DNA of 64,000 nt from Roseomonas fluvialis (GTDB lineage: Bacteria > Pseudomonadota > Alphaproteobacteria > Acetobacterales > Acetobacteraceae). The stretch is from NCBI RefSeq assembly GCF_022846615.1, contig NZ_AP025637.1:434001-498000 (forward strand). Direction: 5' to 3'. This document shows positions 18,836-26,865 of the stretch, in pieces. The translations under genes and the position numbers were made by a program. The notes below the pieces were generated by a model that saw only the letters and a program-made list of their open reading frames with translations, was not told the origin of the DNA and did no database searches. Position 1 is the stretch's first letter. The number at the start of each line of letters is the position of its first letter.

Positions 18836-19765
18836 ATGTCGAGCATCGTGCTTCCCTCCGCGCCTGTCGCCGCCCCCGCCAGCCCGGTGATGAAGGGCCT
18901 TGCCGCGGGCGTCGTCGCCGCCGTGCTGTGGGGGCTGTATCTCGCACTCTCGCGCGCCGGGGTGGTTGGTGGCCTCGCTGCCGTCGACATCGCGGTAATT
19001 CGCTACGGCGTCGCGGGCCTCGTGACCCTGCCGTTCGTCGTCACGCGCGGGCTGCCGCTGGCGCGGCGCATCGGCTGGTGGCGTGCCGGCGTGCTGGCAA
19101 CGCTGGCCGGCCCGCCCTTCGTGCTGGCGGGCGTAGGGGGCTACGCCTTCGCCCCGCTCGCGCATGGCGCGCTGATCCAGCCCGCGGCGGTGACCATCGG
19201 CAGCATCGCGCTGGCCGCTTGGTTGCTGCGCGACCGGCCCACGCGCGAACGCCTGGCGGGAGTCGCCGTGATCCTCGGCGGCCTCGCCGTGGTGGCGGGG
19301 CCCGGGCTCTTTGCCGGCGGCGCGATGACACCGGTCGGCGATGCGATGTTCCTGGCCGCGGGACTGATGTGGGCGGGCTTCAGCATCCTGGGGAAGCGCT
19401 GGGGTGCGGATCCGGTCGAGGCCACGGTGCTGGTCTGTGTCCTGTCGGGTGCCGTGCTGGTGCCGGTCGTGGCCGTCACGGCGGGCTTCGGGCGCATCCT
19501 CGCCTTGCCAGTGCCGGACCTCGCGGCGCAGGTCGTCGTGCAGGGTGTGCTGTCCGGCGTGGTCGCAGTGCTCGCCTTCACCAGCGCGGTGAAGTGGCTT
19601 GGGGCATCGCGGGCGGCGGTCTTCCCGGCCATGGTGCCGGTGACGGCGATGCTGATCGGTATCCCGGTTGCCGGTGAATGGCCGACCACCCTGCAGCTGA
19701 CTGGCTTGGCGCTGGTGGTGGCGGGGCTGGCCCTGGCGGTGGGGCTGGTCCGGCTGCTGCGCTGA
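18836..19765 (+). CDS. DMT-family transporter with two EamA domains
   Basis: A 309-residue inner-membrane protein with about ten hydrophobic segments arranged as two EamA repeats. The first runs over roughly residues 20-150 (GVVAAVLWGLYLALSRAGVV) and the second over about 165-305 (LAAGLMWAGFSILGKRWG). Members export amino acids or metabolites. It follows the peroxiredoxin gene by 12 bp and is the last gene of the module 2 operon, so it may export a toxic or regulatory metabolite recognised by LysR 2 (inference). The substrate is not predictable. Confidence 0.9.
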   Translation: MSSIVLPSAPVAAPASPVMKGLAAGVVAAVLWGLYLALSRAGVVGGLAAVDIAVIRYGVAGLVTLPFVVTRGLPLARRIGWWRAGVLATLAGPPFVLAGVGGYAFAPLAHGALIQPAAVTIGSIALAAWLLRDRPTRERLAGVAVILGGLAVVAGPGLFAGGAMTPVGDAMFLAAGLMWAGFSILGKRWGADPVEATVLVCVLSGAVLVPVVAVTAGFGRILALPVPDLAAQVVVQGVLSGVVAVLAFTSAVKWLGASRAAVFPAMVPVTAMLIGIPVAGEWPTTLQLTGLALVVAGLALAVGLVRLLR

Positions 19766-19831
19766 ACGCGTCAGAGCCTGACTCCAAAGTCTCCGAACGG
19801 CGACTTTCGAAGGCCGGCACCGGACTCTCTC

Positions 19832-20521
19832 TCAGCCGCGCCCCGTCACCGGCAGCAGCGCGCCAGTGACGCCGGAGGCCGCTGGCGACAGCAGGAAGGC
19901 GGCGGCCTCGGCAAGTTCCGCCGGGGCCACCCAGCGCGACGTGTCGGCATTGGGCATCGCCGCGCGGTTCTGCGGCGTGTCGATGGTGCCGGGCAGCAGC
20001 GCATTCACGCGGATGCCCTCGGCCTTTACCTCCTCCGCCGTTGCCTCCACCAGGCGCAACACGCCGGACTTGGCGGCGGCATAGGCGGCAAGCCCGCCCG
20101 GCGCGCGCAGTGCCGCCATGGCGCCGATCGCGACCAGGCTGCCACGCCCCGCCGCGCGCATCGGCGCCAGCGCGGCGGCGAACAGGTTCGCGGTGGTCAA
20201 CAGGTTCAGCCGGAACATCGGCTCGAAGGCCGTGAGCCCCCCTTCGGCCATGGCACCTGCGGCAAAGCCGCCGACTGTGTGGACCACCCCGGCGAGTGCG
20301 GCGCCGGTATCGGCCACGGCCGACGTGCAGGCCGCCGCATCCGTGAGGTCTACGCCGGCCAGCACGAGATGTCCTTCGCCGGGCAGCGCCGCGGCGAGCA
20401 TGGCGAGCGCCGCGCCGTCGCGATCCAGCAGCGCGAGGCGCCAGCCTTGCGCGGCCAGCGCCACGGCGACGGCGCGGCCGAGATTGCCGGCGGCGCCGGT
20501 GACGAGGGCGATATCAGCCAT
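19832..20521 (-). CDS. Short-chain dehydrogenase/reductase (SDR)
   Basis: A 229-residue classical SDR. The cofactor motif TGAAGNLG is near residue 8, an NAG-like position reads HTVGG, the catalytic Ser lies in LVAIGAMAA and the Tyr-Lys pair in YAAAKSG (about 143-147). The C terminus is complete (SGVTGALLPVTGRG). The start at 20521 has an AGGAG site upstream; a longer frame upstream is Cys/Ser-rich noise. It overlaps the preceding 66-residue gene by 8 bp and is the last gene of the Rieske/ferric-reductase operon. The substrate is unknown. Confidence 0.9.
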   Translation of the reverse strand: MADIALVTGAAGNLGRAVAVALAAQGWRLALLDRDGAALAMLAAALPGEGHLVLAGVDLTDAAACTSAVADTGAALAGVVHTVGGFAAGAMAEGGLTAFEPMFRLNLLTTANLFAAALAPMRAAGRGSLVAIGAMAALRAPGGLAAYAAAKSGVLRLVEATAEEVKAEGIRVNALLPGTIDTPQNRAAMPNADTSRWVAPAELAEAAAFLLSPAASGVTGALLPVTGRG

Positions 20522-20714
20522 GGAACTCTCCTGATGGTGCGAAGCGGGCCAGGACACGCTCGGCAACGGACAGCACGAGGATGAACAGTAGTGCCTGCTG
20601 CAGCAGGACGGCGAAGGGCAGCCCAATGTCTGCAACGATCCAGCCCGCTGCGATCCAGGCGCCCCAAGCCGCCAACATGGTGGTGCCCGCTGCGAGAGTC
20701 CCGCGCGCGGTCAC
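20514..20714 (-). CDS. Small membrane protein, 66 residues, unknown function
   Basis: It starts with GTG inside the stop codon of the preceding gene (GTGA, 20714-20711) and ends 8 bp inside the SDR start region. It has two hydrophobic segments: TTMLAAWGAWIAAGWIVA and FAVLLQQALLFILVLSVAE, each flanked by charges. The exact coupling on both sides is the best evidence that it is expressed. It is probably an inner-membrane accessory of the Rieske/ferric-reductase system. I recognise no family. Confidence 0.6.
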   Translation of the reverse strand: MTARGTLAAGTTMLAAWGAWIAAGWIVADIGLPFAVLLQQALLFILVLSVAERVLARFAPSGEFHG

Positions 20715-21472
20715 GGCAGCTCCGCCCGGAACACCAGGATGTCGGCGCGCCGTTCCACGGCGCCCTCGAGCGTGACGCGGCGGCCAACCAGATCGCGGAA
20801 GGCCGGTAGCGGCGCCCCGCCGCGGGCGTCTGCCAGCACCAGGACGGCATGCCCGGCGATCGGTTGCGTCGCGACAAAGATCGCGGGGATCTCGCCATCG
20901 AGGCACAGCGTCGCGCAGGCCCGATGCGCCAGGCCGATGCCTGGGCGCATGCCGCCGGCGGCGCATTTGCCGTCGCAGATCTCGCCAGTGATGCGCCAGC
21001 GCCCAAGCGGTTCGGCTGCGGGCGGCGAAGGCGCCGGTTCGTCGAGCAGCACCGGCGGCGTTCCCGAGACCAGCATCTCGATCGACCCGCGGCGCAGCAC
21101 GAACCCGTCCACCGCCACCATGCGCCCGTGCGCGGCGGCGGTGTCGAAGGGGCCGCCCACCTTGCCATCGCCCGAGAGCAGCAGCGTGCGGCCGCGTGGA
21201 TGCGCGGCATCGGCGGGCAGGTGCAGCAGCGGCGTGGGGCCTTCCAGCAGCAGGCCACGCAGCGCGGCGGGCTGCGGCAGGTCGGCGAGCGTCACGGCGC
21301 CCGGCATGGTGGCGAAGCGCGCATCCGCCGGGTCGTCTGCGAGCCCGCCCAGCACGAGGCCCGCCAGCGGCAGCCCGGCCAGCACCGCGAGCGCGGCGAC
21401 AGCGAGGAAACGCCCGAGCCCCGGCCCGGGCCGCTTCGCCCAGCCGATGAAGAACGGCTCCGGCGCGCTCAC
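20711..21472 (-). CDS. Membrane-anchored protein with a CxxxC...CxxxC domain, unknown function
   Basis: A 253-residue protein starting with GTG, overlapped GTGA with the ferric-reductase/Rieske gene. After a 15-residue cytoplasmic lead there is one transmembrane segment (FLAVAALAVLAGLPLAGLVL, about 22-41), then a periplasmic region. The last third has RWRITGEICDGKCAAGGMRP, a basic-His step (LAHRACATLC) and GEIPAIF. It therefore has two CxxxC pairs with an intervening His, spaced as if to bind a metal or form disulfides. I believe similar domains occur beside Rieske-type ferric reductases, but no function is established to my knowledge. Inferred role: a partner in periplasmic electron transfer. 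Confidence 0.75.
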   Translation of the reverse strand: MSAPEPFFIGWAKRPGPGLGRFLAVAALAVLAGLPLAGLVLGGLADDPADARFATMPGAVTLADLPQPAALRGLLLEGPTPLLHLPADAAHPRGRTLLLSGDGKVGGPFDTAAAHGRMVAVDGFVLRRGSIEMLVSGTPPVLLDEPAPSPPAAEPLGRWRITGEICDGKCAAGGMRPGIGLAHRACATLCLDGEIPAIFVATQPIAGHAVLVLADARGGAPLPAFRDLVGRRVTLEGAVERRADILVFRAELP

Positions 21473-22518
21473 GGCAGGATCACCGGCGCGACAGGCGTGC
21501 CCGGCGGGTTGGGGCGCGGGTCGAGCCACAGCGCGTCGCCGACCCGGCGGAGATTGTAGGTGGCGAGTTTCTCGGTGAAGGGCGGCGGTGCGCAGCCATC
21601 CTCCAGCCGGTACTGGAAGCCGTGCCAGGGGCAGGTGATGCAGCCATCGACCACGAGCCCCTCGCCGAGCGGACCGTTCTGGTGCGCACACAGGTTGGTG
21701 ACGGCCGAAACCCGGTTGCCGTCGCGGAAGATCGCGATCTTGTCGCCCTGCGGCGGGCGGATGGTCATGCCGCGGCCGTCGGGGATGGCGTCGGCGGCGC
21801 CGACCAGCAGCCAGGGCGGCTCGGACGCCGCGGCGGCAATGGCGGAATCCTCGCGCCAGGTCTTCACGCCGGCGGCGACATGCAGGCCCAGCACCAGCGC
21901 CGCCCCGCCGCCCACGAGCAGCGCCAGCGCCGGATTGGTCGCGGACTGCAGCTGCCCGAAAGCGACATGCGCCACCACCAGCGCATAGGCGGGGTAGATC
22001 GCCATGTGCAGCCACTTCCACACCGCCGGCGTGAGGAAGCCGAGCCAGAAATCGTGGCTGGTGGCCGCCAGCACGAACAGGATCAGCAGCGCCGCGACAC
22101 CCATCGGCACGAAGGGCAGCCCCGGCGCCGCACCGATCGCCGGTTCCGAGGACAGCATCGCCACCAGCCGCGGCGTCGGGCTGAAGTCGAAATGCCAGCC
22201 CAGCACCTCGAGCGCATGGGACAGCGCCACTAGGAAGGTGACGACGCCCAGGTGCCGGCGGTTGTACAGCAGCGGCAGGAAGCGCCGGTCGAGCCGCGCC
22301 AGCGGCCCGATGCACAGCGCGATGGTCAGCAGGATGAAGGCGCAGGAGCCATACGCCTTCATCGCCAGGCTCTGGGCGTCGAGCACCGTCGCCGGGTCGC
22401 GCAGCCGCTGGCCGATGTCCAGGAAGGCCGAGAGGTAGAGCAGCACCCCCGCGACCAGCACCAGGTCATAGACCTTCTTGGCGCGCGTCCAGGAGACCGG
22501 CTGGTGGCGCGCGCTCAT
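21469..22518 (-). CDS. Ferric-reductase-like transmembrane protein fused to a Rieske [2Fe-2S] domain
   Basis: A 349-residue fusion. Residues ~15-225 hold six or seven membrane helices of the ferric-reductase type with two His pairs suited to bis-heme b binding: RHLGVVTFLVALSH (spacing 12) and HMAIYPAYALVVAH (spacing 13). Residues ~235-340 are a Rieske domain with NLCAHQNGPLGEG and CITCPWHGFQYRL, so all cluster ligands (CxH, CxxH) are present. No flavin/NAD domain exists, unlike FRE/NOX proteins. The protein would pass electrons between the Rieske centre and the hemes across the membrane. The start at 22518 (ATGA coupling with the 46-residue gene) is preferred over upstream Mets in noise. Confidence 0.88.
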   Translation of the reverse strand: MSARHQPVSWTRAKKVYDLVLVAGVLLYLSAFLDIGQRLRDPATVLDAQSLAMKAYGSCAFILLTIALCIGPLARLDRRFLPLLYNRRHLGVVTFLVALSHALEVLGWHFDFSPTPRLVAMLSSEPAIGAAPGLPFVPMGVAALLILFVLAATSHDFWLGFLTPAVWKWLHMAIYPAYALVVAHVAFGQLQSATNPALALLVGGGAALVLGLHVAAGVKTWREDSAIAAAASEPPWLLVGAADAIPDGRGMTIRPPQGDKIAIFRDGNRVSAVTNLCAHQNGPLGEGLVVDGCITCPWHGFQYRLEDGCAPPPFTEKLATYNLRRVGDALWLDPRPNPPGTPVAPVILP

Positions 22519-22655
22519 GGCGCGGATAGCCGCACGGGTGCTTCCGCCGGCGGCGCGGAGAGCCGCAGCGCGATCGCGCCCAGCATGATCGCCGGCAGCA
22601 AAAATCCAAACGCGCACCAGGCGAGCAGATGCGCATGGCGGTGGCGCATCCTCAT
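22515..22655 (-). CDS. Micro-membrane protein, 46 residues
   Basis: A 46-residue frame with ATGA overlaps at both ends (start at 22655 inside the previous stop, stop inside the next start at 22518). After a basic-His N terminus (MRMRHRHAHLL) comes one hydrophobic helix (AWCAFGFLLPAIMLGAIAL). It is too short for automatic gene finders but fixed by the coupling. It is likely a subunit or assembly factor of the heme/Rieske membrane protein translated next; the N-terminal His residues could touch heme or metal (inference). Confidence 0.6.
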   Translation of the reverse strand: MRMRHRHAHLLAWCAFGFLLPAIMLGAIALRLSAPPAEAPVRLSAP

Positions 22656-22864
22656 CGCAGCGCCCGCAACCAGCGCCAGGCCACCAACGGCCACAGCGCC
22701 ACAAGGCCCGGCAGCAGCAGTGGCCGGAAGGCGTAGGCGTCGCGCGCGGCGGGGTCGATGCGCTCGATCCCGGCCACCAGGAACCCGATGCCGATGCCCA
22801 GGCCTATCGCCGCATAGAGCAGCACAGCCTCGACCACCCAATGCGCGGCGGCGACGGTCAACAT
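22652..22864 (-). CDS. Small membrane protein, 70 residues
   Basis: It starts two bases after the stop of the 3-hydroxybutyrate dehydrogenase gene and ends in an ATGA overlap with the 46-residue gene. There are two hydrophobic segments: VEAVLLYAAIGLGIGIGFLV and FRPLLLPGLVALWPLVAWRW, separated by a polar loop with ERIDPAARDAY. The start at 22864 is preferred over a Met 15 bases upstream because that one lies within the previous gene. Unknown family; probably part of the same membrane complex as the Rieske/ferric-reductase protein. Confidence 0.65.
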   Translation of the reverse strand: MLTVAAAHWVVEAVLLYAAIGLGIGIGFLVAGIERIDPAARDAYAFRPLLLPGLVALWPLVAWRWLRALR

Positions 22865-22866
22865 GG

Positions 22867-23649
22867 CTATTCCATGCACCAGCCATGGCTGACGATCAGC
22901 GACTGCCCGGTCATCGCGTTGCTGCCGGCGGCGGCAAAGAACAGCACGGCCTCGGCAACATCCTCGAAGGTGGTGAACTCACCATCCACGGTCTCCTTCA
23001 GCATGACGTCGCGGATCACCTGCTCCTCGGTGATGCCGAGCGCCTTGGCCTGTTCGGGGATCTGCTTCTCGACGAGCGGCGTGCGCACGAAGCCGGGGCA
23101 GACCACGTTGGCCCGAACGCCATGGGCGGCACCTTCCTTCGCCACCACCTTGGACAGGCCGACCAGCCCGTGCTTCGCGGTGACATAGGGCGCCTTCAGC
23201 ACCGATGCCTCCTTGGAATGCACCGAACCGATATAGACGATACTGCCGCGTCCCGCCGCGTACATCGGCTTCAAGCAGGCCCGCGTGGCCAGGAAGGCGC
23301 CGTCGAGGTGAATCGCCAGCATCTTCCGCCATTCGGCCAGCGGGAATTCGTGCAGCGGATGCACGATCTGGATGCCGGCATTGCTCACCAGGATGTCGAT
23401 GCGCCCCCAGGCTGCGAGCACGGCCGCAACGCCGGCCTCGACCGCCGCCTCGTCGCTCACGTCTATGGCGACCGGCATGGCCATGAGCCCCTCGGCGGCG
23501 AAGTCCGCGACGGTCGCCTCGGCGGCAGGCAGTGCCAGGTCGGCGATCGCGATCCGGGCACCCTCACGTGCCATCAGATGCGCGATGCCGCGGCCGATGC
23601 CGCTGGCTGCGCCTGTGACAATGGCGACCTGGTCCTGCAGGCGTTGCAT
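22867..23649 (-). CDS. bdhA: 3-hydroxybutyrate dehydrogenase
   Basis: A 260-residue SDR that oxidises D-3-hydroxybutyrate to acetoacetate with NAD. Cofactor motif TGAASGIG is near residue 12, NAG near 90, the catalytic Ser in VYIGSVHS and the Tyr-Lys pair in YVTAKHG (about 155-159). The distinguishing signature of BDH is present in the C-terminal part: EKQIPEQAKALGITEE, VDGEFTTFEDVAE and the final SLIVSHGW. It leads into the membrane-protein operon after 2 bp and follows the patatin gene by 100 bp. Together with the PHB-depolymerase-type gene at 27273 it points to poly-3-hydroxybutyrate or ketone-body use. Confidence 0.92.
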   Translation of the reverse strand: MQRLQDQVAIVTGAASGIGRGIAHLMAREGARIAIADLALPAAEATVADFAAEGLMAMPVAIDVSDEAAVEAGVAAVLAAWGRIDILVSNAGIQIVHPLHEFPLAEWRKMLAIHLDGAFLATRACLKPMYAAGRGSIVYIGSVHSKEASVLKAPYVTAKHGLVGLSKVVAKEGAAHGVRANVVCPGFVRTPLVEKQIPEQAKALGITEEQVIRDVMLKETVDGEFTTFEDVAEAVLFFAAAGSNAMTGQSLIVSHGWCME

Positions 23650-23751
23650 GCATGGTCCTCCAATGGTTCGATCACCGGGACGCCGGGTCGTCGTGCATCA
23701 CCTCGCCCAGCACCATGTGGAAGGCACCGGACCGTACGTCGTGCGTCTCCA

Positions 23752-24906
23752 TCAGACATTCGTCGCGGCCTGGCGTTGGTTCAGCACCACGTCGAAGGTG
23801 CGCGCGCCAAGATCCGACCGCATGGGCGCGAGCCAGGGGGAAGCCACCAGCGTCGCGGTGGCATCCCGGTGCCCCTGCGCCCAGCGCTCCTCCATTGTGG
23901 CGCGGCTGAATTCGTAGTCCTTCGTGTGGCCCTGCCCATCCTCGGGGCGGTAGATCAGCTGCGCGATGTCCATCGTGGTGACGCAGCCGTAGCTGTACAG
24001 GAACCGGCCCTCCGGCGTGTCCTTCAGGTCGGCCGGAAGCTTGTCCCACAGCGTGTTGATGTTGTGGCGCAGATCGTGGCTGGTGCGGATCGCGTCCGTC
24101 GCGGCGCGGGTGCGGCTGCTATAGCGTATGTCCTTCTCGCGCTCGGCCACGTCCTCGAGCGTGCGGGGGAGGCTGCCGCGTGCCGGGAAAACATCGACCT
24201 GGAAGGTGAGGCGTGAGCTGCGCGGGATTTTCGTAATTACGTATTGCAGCGGCGTATTGGACACGAGCCCGCCATCCCAATACAGCTCGCCATCAATCTC
24301 CACGCCAGGAAAACCGGGCGGCAGGGCGCCGCTTGCCATGATGTGCTCGACGCGCAGCGGACTCTCAGCGCTGTCGAAATAGGCGAAGTTCCCCGTCCGC
24401 ACGTTCACCGCACCCACGCTCAGTCGCGGGCCCGCGCCAGCATTGATGCGATCGAAATCGACCAGCGATTCCAGCGTGCCCTTGAGAGCACCCGTGTCGT
24501 AGTCGCTGGTCTTCGGGCCTGCGAGCATCCAGGCGGCCGGTGGATGCGGTGCGAAGAAGCCGGCCTGGCCGAACATCATGGCCGCGGTCGACCCCAGGTA
24601 GCGACGCGTCTCGGGCGTGATCCAGGCCGTGCCGCCCATCCATCGCTGCCAGGCTGGTGGCGTGGTCACAGTCTGCCAGAAGCGTCGCAGCTGATCGACG
24701 CGTCGGTCGGGCGGATTGCCGGCGATGATGGCGGCGTTGATCGCACCAATTGAAATGCCGGCCACCCAGTCCGGCAGGTAATCGGTCGTCGAGAGTGCAC
24801 CATAGACGCCGGCCTGGTAGCTGCCTAGCGCGCCACCACCCTGCAGTACGAGCGCGACCTTCTTGTCGTAGCCGGCCGGACGCGGCGGGATGCTGGGCTC
24901 GGTCAC
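23752..24906 (-). CDS. Patatin-like phospholipase with DUF3734 C-terminal region
   Basis: A 384-residue lipid acyl hydrolase. The oxyanion loop GGGALGSYQAG lies near residue 22, the nucleophile elbow GISIG near 50 and the DGG of the Ser-Asp dyad near 210 (YWDGGLVSNTPLQ). The C-terminal third (YSYGCVTTMDIAQLIYRPE, YEFSRATMEERW) matches DUF3734. A GTG start at 24906 with GAAGGGAC upstream is preferred; the open frame runs further upstream in poor sequence. Patatin/DUF3734 genes often sit by 3-hydroxybutyrate dehydrogenase, as here, perhaps acting on storage granules or lipids (inference). Confidence 0.9.
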   Translation of the reverse strand: MTEPSIPPRPAGYDKKVALVLQGGGALGSYQAGVYGALSTTDYLPDWVAGISIGAINAAIIAGNPPDRRVDQLRRFWQTVTTPPAWQRWMGGTAWITPETRRYLGSTAAMMFGQAGFFAPHPPAAWMLAGPKTSDYDTGALKGTLESLVDFDRINAGAGPRLSVGAVNVRTGNFAYFDSAESPLRVEHIMASGALPPGFPGVEIDGELYWDGGLVSNTPLQYVITKIPRSSRLTFQVDVFPARGSLPRTLEDVAEREKDIRYSSRTRAATDAIRTSHDLRHNINTLWDKLPADLKDTPEGRFLYSYGCVTTMDIAQLIYRPEDGQGHTKDYEFSRATMEERWAQGHRDATATLVASPWLAPMRSDLGARTFDVVLNQRQAATNV

Positions 24907-24964
24907 GGCGGTGTCCCTTCGACGTGTCGGGTCGTGATGGGCTTCGACCGGGCACGACGCCCGG

Positions 24965-25249
24965 TTACGCTCGTCGCGCATGCAGTCGGGTGGCCTGATG
25001 CAGGATCGCGTCGACCCACCGCAACGGGCAGCGCCGTGGGTCGTAGGTGTGCCGCAGGTGGTCGAGCAGAATCAGCGCGCGCTGCAGCTCGGCCTCCGGT
25101 GCATGGTTGTCTCGACCTCGCTGCGCGGCCCAGCGCAGGAGGGCCTGGTAGCCAGTCGCGTCACCGCGCTGTGCCGCGCAGAGCAAATGCCGCAGCGCGT
25201 CACGAGGTGGCGTGACGGCGGGTGCGCAGTCGGGAAACGTGTGCTCCAT
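24965..25249 (-). CDS. Small protein resembling a truncated sigma-70 region 2
   Basis: A 94-residue frame upstream of the patatin gene. ALRHLLCAAQRGDATGYQAL and HTYDPRRCPLRWVDAILHQA resemble the start and the DPxRxFxxWLxxIAxHxAxD segment of ECF sigma factors. Much of region 2 between them is missing, and there is no region 4 helix-turn-helix. It could be an independent small regulator or a decayed sigma gene. Its start is 175 bp from the divergent AraC-type gene. The similarity was judged by eye and needs profile confirmation. Confidence 0.5.
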   Translation of the reverse strand: MEHTFPDCAPAVTPPRDALRHLLCAAQRGDATGYQALLRWAAQRGRDNHAPEAELQRALILLDHLRHTYDPRRCPLRWVDAILHQATRLHARRA

Positions 25250-25424
25250 GCCCGGTCAGGCTGGAATGCCGTTCGTTGCAGGTCTTTGGAGATATTGCCG
25301 TTGTCTGGCGCAGGCTTGCGGTCCCGAGCGCCACAAAGGTTTGCGTTGACGTGCGCCGGCCGTGCCGGGAATCCTGCATTGCTGCGCTGCACAAGGACGC
25401 TGCGTGCGCAGACGGAGGCTTCGA

Positions 25425-26318
25425 TTGATCGAGATTGCCGAGCCGCTGGCCAGCCTCGCCGAGGTCTACAGCCGCGGCCGCTACGCGCCCTACACGCGCG
25501 CTGCGCGGCTCGGCCTCGGTCCGGCCGCGGCGCTTGTTCGTTTCGCCCAGCCTGCTGGCGAATATCCTGATCCGCCAACTGCGGACTATACGCTGGCGCT
25601 CAACGAGCGCGGCGCTGGGCGGATGTGGTTCGACATCGGATGCGGGCGACGCGAACTCGCCTTTGTGCCGGGCCAGCTGGTGCTGAAGCCGCCCGGCGTC
25701 GCGACCTCGTTTGGCGCAGACCAGCCCCACCAGAAATGCTTCGTGTCCCTACCGGCGGGGATGGTCGATGGCGTTCTGGCTGAATCGGGCGCGGTGGTGC
25801 GGGATTTCGATGCGCTGCACGCGGATGCCTTCCGCGCGCCGGCTGCGGCCCGGATACTCGATCTTTTGTGGAGCGAGGCCGCACCGGACAGCGCGCATGG
25901 CCGCATCATTGCCGAGGGCGCGATGCTGGCACTGATCGGCGTCCTGATGGGGCTGGCCGGCCAGCCGCAGCCGCGCCGCGGTGGGCAGGGTGCCTTGTCC
26001 GCGCTTCGTGTCGCGCGTGTGCGCGATTGGGTTATGACACACTTGGGAGAGCCCTTCGGCCTGGCCGATCTGGCAGCGGTCGCTTGCCTGTCGCCCTACC
26101 ATTTCAGCCGCAGCTTCAAGGCTGCCACCGGACTTTCTCCGCGGGCTTTTGCGCAGGCCTGCCGGATCGAGCGGGCGCGCCATCTGCTTGTGGAGACGCA
26201 GATGCCGGTCGCAACGATCGCGCAGGTTTGCGGCTTCTCCGACCAATCGCACCTCACGACAAGCTTCGTACGCGTAACAGGAACAACGCCTGCTCGCTTC
26301 CGCCGCGAGCAGCGGTGA
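25425..26318 (+). CDS. AraC-family transcriptional regulator
   Basis: A 297-residue regulator if read from the TTG at 25425, which follows a GGAGG site by about 8 bases; the frame is open to an ATG at 25362. The N-terminal ~170 residues form a cupin-like effector region. The C-terminal ~100 residues hold the double helix-turn-helix: VRDWVMTHLGEPFGLADLAA, CLSPYHFSRSFKAATGLSPR, VATIAQVCGFSDQSHLTTSF and the closing TTPARFR. It has no same-strand partner; the divergent small sigma-like and patatin genes are possible targets. Confidence 0.9.
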   Translation: MIEIAEPLASLAEVYSRGRYAPYTRAARLGLGPAAALVRFAQPAGEYPDPPTADYTLALNERGAGRMWFDIGCGRRELAFVPGQLVLKPPGVATSFGADQPHQKCFVSLPAGMVDGVLAESGAVVRDFDALHADAFRAPAAARILDLLWSEAAPDSAHGRIIAEGAMLALIGVLMGLAGQPQPRRGGQGALSALRVARVRDWVMTHLGEPFGLADLAAVACLSPYHFSRSFKAATGLSPRAFAQACRIERARHLLVETQMPVATIAQVCGFSDQSHLTTSFVRVTGTTPARFRREQR

Positions 26319-26528
26319 CCCCGTCTCGCCGGACGGACGTGTTCTGGACCGACGGTGCTCGCCATGAACGGCACGATGCGTAGGCAGCAAACATATCATC
26401 GCACGTCCCGCTTCGCTTCGCGCGCAGACAGAGCGAATGGTCAGTCGCGCGCACAATACCGCGCAGCCCCGCTGAGGGATTCGGGCTGGTAGCATCCGGA
26501 TCATCGGGTGCGGACCAGGAGCCCGACG

Positions 26529-26850
26529 ATGACCAAGCTTTCTGACGCCTAGCGCGTGATCCTCAGCCGCGCCGCGCAGCACGAGGCGCTGCTCGCCACC
26601 CCGCCCGCGAAGCTCCTTGTCGCCGTGTGCCAGGCCGTCCTGCGCAGCATGATCGCGAAGCGCCTGCTTGAGGATGTGTCGGCGCCGCGCGAGGCCATCG
26701 GGCTCGGCTGGTGTCAGGACGAGGACGGGGCTTGGAACACCCTGCGCATTACTCCTGCCGGGCTGGTCGCGATCGGTGGTGCGCCGGAGGGGGCAATGGA
26801 TGTGGCCGATGTCGAACTCGGCGGGCTGACCCCTGCGGAGCTCGAGGAGG
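26529..26850 (+). pseudogene. DUF3489-family protein with an in-frame stop codon
   Basis: From the ATG at 26529 the frame reads MTKLSDA and then a TAG at 26550-26552 before continuing RVILSRAAQHEALLATPP. This reproduces the normal DUF3489 N terminus except that a Gln/Asn-type position has become a stop. The winged-helix-like core (VLRSMIAKRLLEDVSAPR, then LRITPAGLVAIGG) is intact up to about 26790. The remainder runs into recombinase-derived sequence. DUF3489 genes are commonly found on mobile DNA of alphaproteobacteria. A nonsense-mutated remnant is the simplest reading. Confidence 0.7.
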
Positions 26851-26865
26851 AGCAAGACGTGGCAC

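Noticed and set aside
20711..22315. A 534-codon protein covering the Rieske and CxxxC regions
   Set aside because: Only the part from 21472 downstream reads as protein; the upstream half is a frame shadow of the ferric-reductase/Rieske gene. The GTG at 21472 with GTGA overlap is the start.
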